Assembly (NCBI RefSeq): GCF_016808095.1
Contig: NC_068972.1
Span: 4,353,001 to 4,417,000 of the forward strand
DNA length: 64,000 nt
Reading direction: 5' to 3'
Source of the DNA: Vigna angularis
Taxonomy: Eukaryota; Streptophyta; Magnoliopsida; Fabales; Fabaceae
Made by a program: the position numbers and the translations under genes. How positions within the stretch are numbered: position 1 is the stretch's first letter; each line of letters opens with the position of its first letter. The notes under the pieces were generated by a model. That model was given only the letters and a program-made list of their open reading frames with translations. It was not told where the DNA came from and searched no databases. This document shows positions 45,101 to 63,231 of the stretch, piece by piece.

Positions 45101-45186
45101 TTTTTAAACTAGAGAATTATTTTAGTTATCTAAATGATTATTTCCTTGGTTTTGAGGCCCTTCATGCTAGATCTTGGTTAGGATTT
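42141..45186. other. Spacer in place of a lost CRK
   Basis: This lies between the orphan promoter and repeat block R copy 3. Scattered ORFs (for example 43765-43971 on plus) have no domain I recognise. The region at 43200-44000 is less AT-rich and might be an unrecognised transposon or gene fragment. No CRK motif was found. Confidence 0.4.
42343..42458. repeat. ~38-bp tandem repeat, three copies
   Basis: CTCCTTTATRTTTGAGG, then TATATATACTTCGTTA-type sequence, repeats three times with a 38-39-bp period. Copies 2 and 3 are nearly identical. Confidence 0.75.
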
Positions 45187-46080
45187 AATGATAATAAGAA
45201 TTTTTATCTTAAAATCTTGTCAAATACTAACAGGAATTCAGAAAACATGTTGGTCCTATTCTTCGCTACAGTATAAATAAGCTTAAATGGATCTAATAAC
45301 TAGATTTATTGAGATATTTATTTTATAAAATAATAGTTATATTTGAAAAAATATTATGTGAGTATTACAATATGTATATTAAATTATTTCATTTAAAATT
45401 AAAATGAATTTTGTTATCACTATTTACATTTTAAAAGTAAATATTTTATTTGATTTTTTATGTTTACTTTTTAAAAATATGTTTGAATATATATTGGTTC
45501 CAAATCAGATTAGGTTTTACCTAAAAATCGCAAACCACTTAAAATGTAAATAAAAATGAATCAGCACATATTTATTAGGAGATGATTTGGTCAAGTTTAC
45601 TTGCCCGTTTAGAAACATGTATCAAAAGTATTAATAAAATATTAATAAATTGTATATTTATAATAAAATTTTAAAACATAAAAATTAAAAAAAAAGGTTT
45701 ATTTATAATATACTTCTACATATTGTTTCTTATAGTTTAGTAAAAAAAACTATTTAGGAATATGTTTTACAAAAACTAACCAGAAAATTAAAACCAACTT
45801 GAATTGAAAGTTGATAAGCAGTAAATTATAAATATTTAGTAAAAATATCCTACAACAGCGAATAAGAAATAGACATTTAACTTGATCTTTTATATAAATT
45901 AATTTTATTTTATTGGAAAAATATATTTTTCAGTATTTTATAGTTTTCCAGTAAAAAAGTATGCACGTTATGTTTACTCCTAGCATTTAATTTCTCTTTG
46001 AATTTGTCATTGTATCTCAATGCAATGAAGTTTCATTTATGCACTCTAGTAATATGTTTATGTGATTCATTCCAAATTAT
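45187..46080. repeat. Repeat block R, copy 3
   Basis: Same block as at 40098-41007. Its right end runs into the flank GTGATTCATTCCAAATTATT, which holds the insertion site of the foldback element at 46092. Confidence 0.75.
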
Positions 46081-46091
46081 TTTTTATTTTA

Positions 46092-47494
46092 GGTTTAATC
46101 ATTTCGAACATCCCTATTTCTGTATTTCTGTAGGATCTGAAGTAGGTCTTTGTATTGTAAATGTTTTTGATTAGGTTCCTTGTGAAAAATTGAATCAATT
46201 TAGACCTTACCGTTAGTTTCATACTAACACCGTTAAAGGAGATGACATGTGTCAGTTCGTGGTTTTTTTGAATTTTTTAATTATATTTTTATTTTTATTA
46301 TTTTTAATTTTTATTTTATTTTTATTTTTTTTAAAGTAAAATGTAAAAATGTCACATGTCAAACTGATAGTGTGCCACGTGGCAATGGTAGTGTGACATG
46401 GCACTGCATGACACTGACAGTGCCACATGTCATTGTCAGGCCACGTGTCATTGCATTAGTCTCAATTTGATCCCTGTATTTTTATTATGTTGCAATTTGA
46501 TCCCTGTATTTTTATTTTGTCTCAATTTAGTCTTAATTTTAAAAATTAAACAATTTTTTTCCTCCTCAAATTCAAACAAAATTTAAATTGTATATAAATT
46601 TTAACAAATATTTTTATTAAAATTAATATTTTGAATAAATATTTTTAACAAGATTAAGTTTAATTATATTTATATTTACTTAATCATATAAATTTTAATT
46701 ATGTTATTAAAATATATCTATAAAGGTTTTAAAAAAAGAGTGACATAACATGCTGGTGTGAATTTTTGTAGTGAAAGTTTCCATGAAAAATCATGAAAGA
46801 AGAAACTACCTTTAATTACCGTTGTCACGAAAACTTTCTCCAATTTTTTATTGAAAAAAAAAAGTGAAATTTCACATTAATAATTTGTTCAATAAGCTAA
46901 CTCGTTTGAAAAATTCACACCACCATGTTATGTCACTGTTTTATTAAACTCTTATAGGTATATTTAAATAACATAATTAACATTTATATGATTAACTAAA
47001 TATAAATATAATTAAACTTAATATTGTTAAAAATATTTATTAAAAATATCAATTTTAATAAAAATATTTGTTAAGATTTATATACAATTTAAACTTTGTT
47101 TGAATTTGAGGAGGGAAAAATTAAGACTAAATTGAGACAAAATAAAAATACATGGATCAAATTGAGACACAATAAAAATACAGGGACCAAATTGAGACTA
47201 ATGCAATGACACTTGGCCTGACAATGACACGTGGCATTGTTAGTGCCATGTCACACTACCATTGTCACGTGGCACACTATCAGATTGACACGTGGCATTT
47301 TTAAATTTTACTTTAAAAAAAATAAGAAATAAAATAAAAAATAAAAATAAAAATAATAAAAATATTATTAAAAAATTCAAGAAAATCACGAACTGACACG
47401 TGTCACCCCTTTAACGGTGTTAGTATGGAACTATACGAGGACCTACTTGAAACGATCCTAACAATTAGGGATGTTTGAAATGATTAAAAATTTA
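46092..47494. mobile_element. 1.4-kb foldback transposon (MULE-like) with 11-bp target duplication
   Basis: Two long arms, about 46092-46768 and 46912-47494, are inverted copies of each other around a ~140-bp loop. Both ends read TTTAATCATTTC-AACATCCCTA inward. The arms share AACACCGTTAAAG / CTTTAACGGTGTT and several ACGTGGCA words. Near the loop are AGTGACATAACATG and CATGTTATGTCACT. Both sides are flanked by TTTTTATTTTA (46081-46091 and 47495-47505). Related flanks at ~41953 and ~36026 have the site once, with no insert. An 11-bp duplication fits Mutator-like elements. No transposase is encoded. Confidence 0.75.
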
Positions 47495-47504
47495 TTTTTA
47501 TTTT

Positions 47505-47744
47505 AAAGTAAAAGTTTTATATATAAGTAATCGATGCATGTTTAATAGAAAATGGGGTCGCAGGTTACGATTGATCACCAAATTTAAAACAAAACAATAT
47601 ATCGAATTGGGTTAATTATCTACTTTTAAAAAGTAACCCAAATTTCACGTTTAGAAATTTCAAAGAAATTGATAAATTTGAAAAGAATAAAGGGGCATGA
47701 TAGTGGAAATGATAGATTGAAATTTTGATTCTAAAGTCATACCT
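47505..47744 (+). promoter_or_regulatory. CRK promoter block, copy 3
   Basis: Directly upstream of the CRK at 47745 and nearly identical to 36620-36869. The W-box core TTGAC of the other copies reads TTGAA here (about 47676-47680). Confidence 0.65.
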
Positions 47745-50555
<2,811 letters not shown>

Positions 50556-50741
50556 GAAAACGAGAATTCAATTACCAAGGAGTACCCTCGCTAGATTTTG
50601 GTCACGGGATTGATATTCATTCACCATCAATGCTTAGACTACGTAAATACTCTTGAAGCTCACGTAAATTTTCATGAATTTCTTGTTATGAATGTCTTGT
50701 TTGAAGAAACTGTTAGATAATCTTCCCAGAGCAGAACAATC

Positions 50742-50747
50742 AATAAA
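50742..50747 (+). terminator. Poly(A) signal AATAAA of the 670-aa CRK
   Basis: AATAAA lies 187 bp past the stop, in CAATAAAAGCATTTG, conserved with the sister pseudogene. Repeat block R copy 4 begins about 10 bp later. Confidence 0.5.
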
Positions 50748-50756
50748 AGCATTTGT

Positions 50757-51243
50757 TAGGGGATGATTTGGTCAAGTTTACTGACCGAAACTTGTATAAA
50801 AAATATTAATAAATTTTATATTTATAATAAAAATTTTAAACATAAATATTTAAACCAAAAGTATATTTATAATATACTTCTACATAATTTTTCTTATAGT
50901 TTAGTAAAAAAAATCATTAACTATGTAGGAATATGTTTTACAAAACTAGCCAGAAAATTAAAACCAACATGAATTGAAAGTTGATAAGCAGTAAATTACA
51001 AATATATAGTAAAATTATGCTACAACAACGAATAAGAAATAGACATTTAACATGATCTTTTATATAAATTTTAATTGTATTTTACTGGAAAAATATATGC
51101 ACATTATGTTTCCTCCTAGCGTTTAATTTCTCGTTGAATTTGTCATTGCATCTCAATGCAATGAAATTTCATTTTCAGTACGAATATGCCTGTTTCTTTT
51201 CCACTCTAGGAGACTTCTGACATCGTATTAAATTATTTAAAAT
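50757..51243. repeat. Repeat block R, copy 4 (second half only)
   Basis: It starts TTAGGGGATGATTTGGTCAAG and matches 33531-34031, 40508-41007 and 45573-46050. The first half of the block is missing. It follows the 3' end of the 670-aa CRK directly. Confidence 0.7.
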
Positions 51244-54200
51244 ATTAATAAATTGTATATTTATAATAAAATAAGTTGAGCTTTATTTCTTACATAAATT
51301 TTATTTTTTTATTTTTATTTAAAGTAAAATTTAGACTAGTATTTAGATTTTGTTTAATCATTCTTGAGGGAGTAGTTATCTCGGCATCTCACCTCCTTCT
51401 CCCTACACCTCACCTTCTTCTCCCTACACTTTCCATTTTACATTTTTGTCCTATTTACTTAATGATTTATCAACCATCACCAATCTTCCTAATCTTCAAC
51501 AACCCTAAATGGTATAAATCCTAAATATCATTATTATTATACATGCACCCCCTTCATTGTTATTTTTCTAACTTTCATTTTTCACTCCTTCAGTTCTTCA
51601 ATGCACCGTTATGTTGTTTTCTTCAGTTCTAAAATAACACAGTCCAGGATCCCGTAGAGACCCTAAATCGAAAAATATAGCCGCAAATTGAACTATGGTT
51701 GGCCTTAGCCGCAGTTCGAACTACGGAAAACCCAGATCCGCACTTCCAAGTGCACCGACGGCCATGCACCTCCAAAAACTAACCGCAAATCCACCTGCGG
51801 TTACTGTCTCACGCAGATCCAACTGCGGCGCAACCATATCCCCACTTCTAAGTGCGGCGGCCATTAACCGCAGTTTCATTGCGGTTTGGCCTGCAAACTA
51901 ACCTGGACGTTGATGTACGAGAAGAAGACACCCTGCAACTACAACACCAACGATTGAAGAAACGAGGGAAGAGAGCTAAGGCACCAACACGAAAAAAGTG
52001 AGCAAAAAACTGAACAGAGGGGAAGGAAGAGCACTCACGTTCAAAAAATTGTGAAAAAGGAGGGAGGAGGACGTAGAGAGGAGAAAGAAGAAAGACTCAA
52101 GGGTAGGGTTTCACATGAGATGCGGCAGAGAGGAGAAAGAAGGAGGGGGTGTAGGGTTTAAAGTGAGATGCAGCTAAGGAAAAGTTTCAATTTTATGAGT
52201 GGATGAGTTAACATTTTTAGAAAATCAATGCTCACTCACACAACAAAGTCAGGGATAGGGGTACAATTGAAATTAAAACAAAATTAAGAGGTGTAGGATG
52301 AACTTGGTGAGGAGTAGAGAGAATCACTCTTTTTGAGGTCTCTATCTCCATTGAGAATCTCAAATAAGCTATTTAGAATCTTTTTGCTTCATTTGAATCT
52401 TTAATTTCTGTAAATGAACCTTTCTTTCTCCACCACCACGACAAACTCTTTGCACCTCCTCAAACTTCTTCTACCTAGTTGTACCTAATTTGATAAATAT
52501 GTTAGTTATCATGTTATTATTTAAAAAAATATTATAGTATATTTTTCTATATCACTATATATCCACATATATAATTTACATTTTTTAATTTTAGAAAAAT
52601 AAAATATAAACTTAAATTAGATTTAAAAAACTTAATTACAATTCAAATTAAATTATATGAAATATTAGTATAAATAAATTTAACTTTTTTAGAAATTAAA
52701 TTTAAATGAATTACAATAAAATATAAATTCTAAAAATTTAATCTCTTACAAAATAAATTCAATTTTATAAGTCTAAATAAATAAATAAAAATATGTGAAC
52801 CCTAATCGTGACCAACGCTCCTCACCATCTACAAATCTATATTTCTTTCACAATAATCGAGAAAATGAAAACAGAATAAAATTAAAAAAAACATATTTTA
52901 GGATTTTGCACACAAAATTGAGATTTTCCTAAACCATCAAATTTTGCACTCATCGGCCATGACCAAACACCACAATCCAGTTAATCACATTTTCCAAATT
53001 TTATCATTTTCATCACGATTTTCACATCTCCAACCTAATCAAGTATCAATTTACGATGACCGTGGAGGTGATTGGTGTCATCAATGGTGACTCTGGCGGA
53101 GAAGACTCATCGGTGTCAGATATCTAAAACTAGAGAAGGTATTCCCTCATGCAAGCTTAACGAAGAAGAATGATGAGGGGAAACACCAATGGTGGCGCTA
53201 GCGACATCGCCAGAAACGCTGTGCGGCGCGAGAACGAAGGTGGTGCCGCTGCAGAAGGGATAGTGGTCTTACGAGTCTCGATGCAAGAACGAATCAAATC
53301 CCTAATTCTCATAAACAACTCTCTTTAATTAATTTTCTCTATTTCTTTAATTTCAAAAAAACAAAAATCCACGTCAAAAAAAACTCTCTATATGTATTTA
53401 ACAACTTGCCATGTCAATTAAAATAATAATATCAGCATAGATCAAAGTCTTTTTAATGCCGTTGACCAATTTAAAGACAGGATCTAATTAAATTAATTTT
53501 TCAAAACTAAAGATTCAATTAAGAAAAAAAAATTAAAGACCTATCTAATATTTTCTGTCAATGAAAAATATTAAGCCTTTAGATTTTTAACTATAAAGAA
53601 GTAAATAGAATAGATTAACACATAGGTGTTTTTTATTTCTTAATTGAAAATGTGCTTTAAAATATAACTTACCTATTTATATAATTATTTAAATTTTTTA
53701 TTTTTCAATGATTTTGAAAAATACCCCTCAAATATAAAAATGATATTGATTCATAGAGTTGAGTTGGCTCTAGAGATAGACACCATGCGCTAAACGTAAA
53801 ATACATATATTTAATACAGCGCGTGACCTGTTCTTTTGTTTGGTTGGTTGATTACGACTATAAATTTTCACCGACTTATTCTAATTAACTTCCCTACAAG
53901 CACGAGATGAAACAATGGAATCTTTTGCATGTTACATTCTTGAAAATGTAGCCTGGTTTTTAAACACTCTTGAAAAGTTTTCAAAGGAAATTAATAAATT
54001 ACTTTTTAAATTCTTTGAGGTGGACAATCATCTATTCTTAAACATACAATTATAGTAACTCTTATCATTATAAAAGTAGGGACGATAAATTATACTTAAA
54101 TCTTATGATATTAAAACTATTTAAAGATAAAATTGTATATTCATAATCAGATTTTGACTCAAAAAATATGTAAATAAAATAATTAATCTCATTTATTAAA

Positions 54201-54610
54201 AATAAAATTAGTTATTCAAGCGTATACATAATTTATTATCCATGCACCCTTAGATCATTACTTTTTATATTAATATTAGAGATGATTTATTTTATCTTTT
54301 AAAATTAAATTATTCACTTCATATTAATCAACTTATTATGTATCATCACTTCCCTTCATGGTTTTGTGGTTTGCATATATCTTGTCATACTAAACAATGG
54401 TTCGCAGATATCATATGAAACTAAAAGAAGACAATTTTGAATGTGTACTCAAATAAATAAAACTCCTTATGTATCTAAATTACTTACTTTAAGATTATGG
54501 ATATGTAAATTACTACAACCTTTGACTAAGGAAACGTTTAGCAGCACTTCCTCAAATCAAATGTATCAAAACATTCATAATTTCCTTTCCCACTATTTTT
54601 AGAGAAAATA

Positions 54611-54616
<6 letters not shown>
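51244..54616. other. Repeat-rich spacer, no gene recognised
   Basis: Two stretches are less AT-rich. At about 51690-51905 short words built on CCGCAGTT/AACTGCGG alternate in both orientations, like a transposon's subterminal region. At about 52060-52190 a unit with GAGAGGAGAAAGAAG and GGGTTT-GAGATGC is duplicated in tandem. Around 53040-53280 is a GC-richer segment with no recognised product. The rest is AT-rich. Confidence 0.4.

Positions 54617-54701
<85 letters not shown>
54617..54701. repeat. (TA)n microsatellite, 85 bp
   Basis: An uninterrupted TA run. Confidence 0.95.
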
Positions 54702-54703
<2 letters not shown>

Positions 54704-55210
54704 TTTTCTTTAGTAAAATTTTGTGTTAGTTTGTATTTAGGTCTTTAGATTTTACGTTTTCTATTTTTGAAATGAACAAAAATATTTTAAAATTAGGAAA
54801 AATAAGATAGAAAGAGAAAGAAGAAGAATACATGATCGAAGTTAGTTAATTGGAGATTAGATTAAAAATGATTGAATTTTACTTTTCGCTTGATTTAAGT
54901 AAGTATTCAAGTCAATTTCAACCTTTTACATTAAGAACCATTTGAGCTTATGTAATTGATATATACAAATATATTAAAAGGATTTCGCCAGCCAGGTAAA
55001 TATAAAAATAAATCTTTAGGATATAGTTGCATCTTTTTGGACCATTTTAAGATTTTAATAGAAAAGGTGAATAGATAGTATATCAAAAACATTAATCTCA
55101 ATCAACATCATGTTAAATGAAAGTCTATTAATATTTATAAAGATAAATTGATAGTTTTCTCCATAGAAAACATACAAATAAATAATGCTCTCAATTAATA
55201 AATTAATGAA
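54702..55210. other. AT-rich spacer
   Basis: 3' flank of the minus-strand CRK pseudogene; no gene visible. Confidence 0.5.
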
Positions 55211-58200
55211 TTATCTTGGATACAAATTACTTATAGACACTTCATTAATAGAGAACTGGTTATAACTATTGTTATTTTGACTAGAACTTGATCCTTGTTG
55301 AGGAATTATCGGATGATCTGTGTTTCGCATGAAAAGTGTTGGATCTTGTGGAGATGACAATTCAGGTAATTGACCATTAAGGTATGCAACGATAGTTGCC
55401 ATTGTGAGTCTAATATTTGGATTTTCTTGAATACATAATAAACCAATATGAATACATTTAAGAACTTCTTCTTGTGAAAAGTTTTCCTTTATGTTTGAAT
55501 CCAAGATACTTAATAATCTTTCGTCCTTCCATTGTCTCCAAACTTAATTAAAATGGATATTTGTGAGTGAGTACATAGATATATATACATTTGAGTAATT
55601 GCTATTGAAAAAGTTTTGGATCATACTTACATAACCCATGAGGCCTTCCACAATAGTACCTGATTCATGTTGTGATTCATAAGCAGTCACATTCCTTTTT
55701 CCGATAATAATCTCAAGAACCATGACACCGAAACTAAAAACATCTGACCTTTCAGAAAATTGTCCAAGCATAGCATATTCTGGTGACATGTAACCACTAT
55801 AGAAAAATTATAAATTAGCTCGTAAAAATAAGATAAACAAGAAAGTAAAAAAGTATATAAGAGAAAAAAACTTACTATGTTCCAACAATTCTATTAGTAT
55901 TTTCCGATCTTGATCTAAATCGACAATTTTAGCCATGGCAAAGTATGATATTTTGGGATTCATATTCTCATCTAATAGAACATTACTAGGCTTAAGATCC
56001 CGATGTATGATTTTAAGTCGTGAATAATCATGTAAGTATAAGATTCCTAAAAAAATTCTTTTTATGATTTTGTAACGTTCATAACCAACTTAACTTTTGT
56101 GATTGAGTATTATCTGCAAAAAAGAAAACATTTTGAATGAAGAAGAAAAAATAATTATAGCTATTTAGAAAAACACATAATATTTAAATAACTTTGACTA
56201 ATTAAAAAGTTTAAGGTAAAAGATATCTAACCAAATAAAAGATAATCAAGACTTCCTTTCGACATATATTCATAAATCAAAATCTTTTCCTGCTCTTCTA
56301 AGCAAAATCCAATAACTTGGCTATTAATAAAACTTCATTTTTGAACTCTATTGAACCTTGCTTGGAACATCTTGAAAGCCTTTTGATAGCTACTTGTCGT
56401 CCATAAGACAGAATACCCTTAAAAATTGTATAAACCATAATTTTATTTGTATGAAAACAGGATACAGGAATAAATTAAAAAAAAATTATCACATTTGCTT
56501 ACCTTGTAAACTTCTCCAAATCCACCTTTGCCAATCTTATTTTCATGGGAAAAATTATTCGTTGCTGCTTTGACTATATTCAAATCAAATTGCAAGCCCT
56601 TTAAAGTGACACTTTCATGACCAACTATATATATACCAAAATATTGTTAAATTAGTTCTTCAGAACTCACATGTAAATAGTTACAGATGGAATTTTTGTT
56701 ACAATCATATTCACAATACTTACAAATTTTTCTGAGAAGAGTGTTATAGGTACTTTTTCTTGCCTTTCTCCGTCTTAAATAGCAGCAAAGCGAAAGGAGT
56801 ACCACCGAGAGAGCCACAAAGACAAGAATTAAGATAATTGTTCTTGACCTACCTTTATTATTTCCAACGAATTAACACGCCTCATTAATTCAGGCATCTA
56901 GTTAACGATTCATAATAAATAATAGCGGCATCAATAATATTGTTTTCTGTTGCGGTGTTTTTAATAGAATCAAATGTCCACATATCAAATAATTAAAACA
57001 GTTAATGTATTCAAAATCAAACCATAGTTAATGACTAATTATATTAAAAAGAAAATAATCGTGATTATTCTGTTGGAAAGAATAAGAATTATATATTGTT
57101 CATTTTCATTTTGTTAATGATTTATTGTTAATCAATTTATACTGCTGAGAGTTGAATTGTTTTTAGAATAGTTAAAATGACATTTTGAAAAAAGAAAATA
57201 TCTTAGAGTAGACTTGATATTATTTCTGGTAGCAGGGGAGTATACGAATTAAGTGATTACTTATGCAAATATTGATTGAATCATAAGATTACCTGTAGCA
57301 GGAGCTTTGGCTTGAATTTCGTGATCAGTGGTGTTAGCAGGGGACAATCCAAACATCATATAGCAGCTAGGATAAAATACTTTCCCCACTGGACTCGCCA
57401 AACAACACCATGGAATTTCGTTCTTGAAAATTCTGTCTAGACAGACTTGGCATGAGAAACCATCTATATTTGGCGTGCACCGAGCAAGAGTATATAGGCT
57501 TTGGTGATCATTAAGTTTTGCTTCCTTTGTTCCATAATTCTTAAAAGGTCCCCCAGTATCGATCTGTGCTTCATATAAAGCCTTGGCCAAAGTCCAAATG
57601 AAGAATCTTTGGTGCAGATTGGGGGCGGAAGTATTTTCTACATTGAAGCGGTGATAGGTAGGACTCGTTTCCAGTGTGGAGGGAATAGCGAAGAAAGCAG
57701 TTATTGTACCATATAACGGCCTCTTTGGAAGAGCGGCACTGGGAGGCTATTAGTTTGGTTGCATCTAAGACACACAGTCGACATAGATCAGGAGAAAGGT
57801 CCCCCGACACATGAAGAGGCCACTCACCGTGTCGACGGTGGTGTTGTAGAAACGGGTTTTGGTGGTGGAGTTGGAACAGAAAAGCGCTGTCGGCGGTGAT
57901 CATGGCTTTGTTGCTGGAACTGGAACAGTTGTGGGAAAGATAAAGAGGATTCTGGGAATCTGTGTTGGAAGAATCAGGAACCAGGACAGGTTCAGGAGGT
58001 GCGGGAGCAGTACTTGGGCGATAGAAAGGGTAGACTTCGCACCTCAAGCTACAGCTTGACAAACGAAACCTAGGTAGACAGCTGTTGTCTTGAGCAGCCG
58101 GCATAAGATAATTTAAACATTTTCTGCAGTCATGGGTGAAAGATCAGGTGTGCATTCAGCTTGACAGTAAAGGGTCTGAAACCCTGACATCCTTGCTTCC

Positions 58201-58310
58201 CTTGTGGCATACTTCTTCAGACCAATAGGAGATTCGGCTGCCTCATCTACCGCTTCCTTACATGTTTTGAATAAAAAACTGTTCAAGTCTTTCTGCGTGG
58301 GCTCACTTTT
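55211..58310 (-). pseudogene. CRK pseudogene with many lesions, fused to an extra DUF26 piece
   Basis: Kinase exons are recognisable: 3 at 56624-56503, 4 at 56417-56232, 5 at 56113-55876, 6 at 55796-55631, 7 at about 55542-55211; the helix exon is ~56864-56724 and the ectodomain ~57966-57293. Lesions: a 1-bp loss in the first DUF26 (RGD site, ~57800), a frame break near 57590, no AG before the helix exon, a 25-bp loss in exon 4 (~56320) giving an early stop, an extra base in exon 5 (~56085), and DFG changed to YFA (~55945). Exons 6 and 7 are still open ([32 protein letters not shown]). Upstream, at 58310-57967, lies most of a second DUF26 domain (ATREARMSGFQTLYC...DCRKCLNYL...CEVYPFYRP, one frameshift), so the unit has three DUF26 pieces and no start codon or signal peptide. 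Confidence 0.85.
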
Positions 58311-59200
58311 AGGGTCGCAAATGTTGCCAGAGCCAAAGTATGTGGGTTCCAGTGGAGATGGCAATTCAAGTGAGTGATTGTTAAGATATGAAATAATTGT
58401 TGGCATTGTAGGTCTCTCGTTTGGATTTTCTTGAACTAATGTGAATGCATTTAAGAACTTCCATTGCTGAATAACTTTCTTTAATGTATGAGTCCAAGAT
58501 GCTTAATGGTTCATGATCATTCCAATGTTTCCAAACCTGCAATAGTTTATCAAGAGTAATATTAATACTAAAACATCTCATTATACAAAATTAAATTTGT
58601 TATATATATATATATATAAAAGTGTAGATTATGGCACTCACATAACCAATTATGCCTTCTCCATCATCGAATGATTCATAAAACTTTATATTCTTTTTTC
58701 CTGTAATAATCTCAAGAATCACAAAGAAATTTAGTATTTATTCGTTTTTAAAATTTGAAAATCAAATTCTATCAAAGTTTGAAAAAAAAACGAATTTTAA
58801 TTTTGTATCAAAATTTAATGGTTAAAAACAAATTTAATCTAAAAATAAATAATTCGTTTTTACCTTATAAACTTCTCCAAATCCACCTTTGCCAATCTTC
58901 TGCGCGAGCGAAAAATTATTTGTTGCTGCTTTAATTGTAGTTAAATCGAATTGCAATCCCTCTAAAGTGATACTTTCCTGACCAACTAATAAAAAATGCG
59001 TTTAATTTGCTGAGCTAAAATTGAAATCTCCTAAAATCTTGCCAACGAAGAATGATGGACTGAAACTTCATTTAACTATATATGATCAGAATACTTACAA
59101 CTTTGAAAAATTGTTCTGGCGTAACTTTAGGTTTATAAAAATTATAACAGCTCCATATTTATGTTATAACAGCGCCATCCCAATTAAATTTAGAAGCCTT
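58311..59200 (-). pseudogene. CRK pseudogene remnant, kinase fragment fused to the next copy
   Basis: In order on the minus strand: a poor helix exon relic (~59190-59098, with a good donor CAAAGTT|GTAAGTATT), a fully open exon 3 at 58985-58864 ([22 protein letters not shown]), the last part of exon 6 at ~58725-58642 (LEIITGKKN), and exon 7 from 58536 (LSILDSYIKESYSAMEVLKC). Exons 4, 5 and the start of 6 are gone. Exon 7 has a frame break (CIHIS, then RKSKRETYN), recovers at PTIISYLNNHSLELPSPLEP, and passes near 58310 straight into DUF26 sequence of the neighbouring copy without a stop. This is best explained by deletion or unequal exchange between two tandem CRKs. Confidence 0.8.
58602..58617. 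repeat. Short (TA)n run
   Basis: About eight TA units in the intron between exon 6 and 7 relics. Confidence 0.7.
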
Positions 59201-59224
59201 ACAACCCGACATTTTCTATTATTC

Positions 59225-59400
59225 TTGTGGAGACGGCTATTGTAGTGAATCTGTTAAGATGTGAAATAATTGTTTTAACATTTGGATTTTTTTAACACAC
59301 TAAATCAATATGAATGAATTTATGAACTCCCAACTTTTACATGAGTCTACCATGTTTAATGATTTTATATGCTTCCACTGACTCCCAACTTATAATAGTT
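59225..59400 (-). pseudogene. Orphan CRK last-exon relic
   Basis: On the minus strand: KHIKSLNMVDS, EFINSFILI, a stop, CVKKSKC, another stop and NNYFTS. It aligns in order with exon 7 of neighbours (WKHWxxxxPLSILDS, EVxKCIHI, CVQENPN, IISYL). The frame is broken several times. It is a third layer of dead CRK sequence in this 5-kb stretch. Confidence 0.6.
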
Positions 59401-59981
59401 TGTCAAAATAAAATGTCAATTTATATCTATCTATATAAAATAATTCCAGTTCACGTTATAATAAAATATCTATCTATATAAAATAATTCCAGTTTGTCAA
59501 AATAAAATGTCAATTTTTGAGTTAGAATCCTACATTTGATAAAAATGAACAATACATAAAAGAGGAAAAAAAAATCCACAAAACTATATTATTTCCTCTC
59601 AAATTGGCCGCAACATGATTTCAATAAAGGGAATAACATAAATTAATGCATAAAGAGTTACAGCAGGGTCAAATGGACCATTTTATACTACCTATTTACA
59701 AAATTCTGAATTTTATTATTATGAAAACTCAAGACTAATGTTCGAATTCTAATTATGATGAATTTTTGAAGAACTCAGTGATGCCCAAATTCAAATTTTG
59801 AGATTTATGATGAATATCTGAAGAAGTCAGTACCAAAATTGAAGTTTTACTGTAGCAATTTTCTAAACTTGTCTATTAGAAAATGTAAATGTTTTGATGG
59901 ATTTGTTACAACTTAATGCCTATGGTTGAATTCTGTTTAGCACAAGCAACAAATAAGACAGCAAAGACTCTTAGCATTGTG
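59401..59981. other. AT-rich spacer
   Basis: Short local repeats (TATCTATCTATATAAAATAATTCC-type sequence at ~59425 and ~59466) and no gene; 3' flank of the 673-aa CRK. Confidence 0.5.
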
Positions 59982-63187
<3,206 letters not shown>

Positions 63188-63223
63188 AGAGAGACAATAT
63201 GGGGTGGCAGATGCATCTGCTTT

Positions 63224-63231
63224 CTTTATAA
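63224..63231 (-). promoter_or_regulatory. TATA-like element of the 673-aa CRK
   Basis: TTATAAAG on the gene strand lies about 37-44 bp upstream of the first ATG (63187), leaving a very short leader; this fits better if translation starts at the second Met. A 14-bp palindrome, GCAGATGCATCTGC (63207-63220), sits between. Confidence 0.4.

Noticed and set aside
51695..51901. 68-residue plus-strand ORF as a small protein gene
   Set aside because: The DNA is made of alternating CCGCAGTT/AACTGCGG words, typical of transposon subterminal DNA, and the protein has no recognisable feature.
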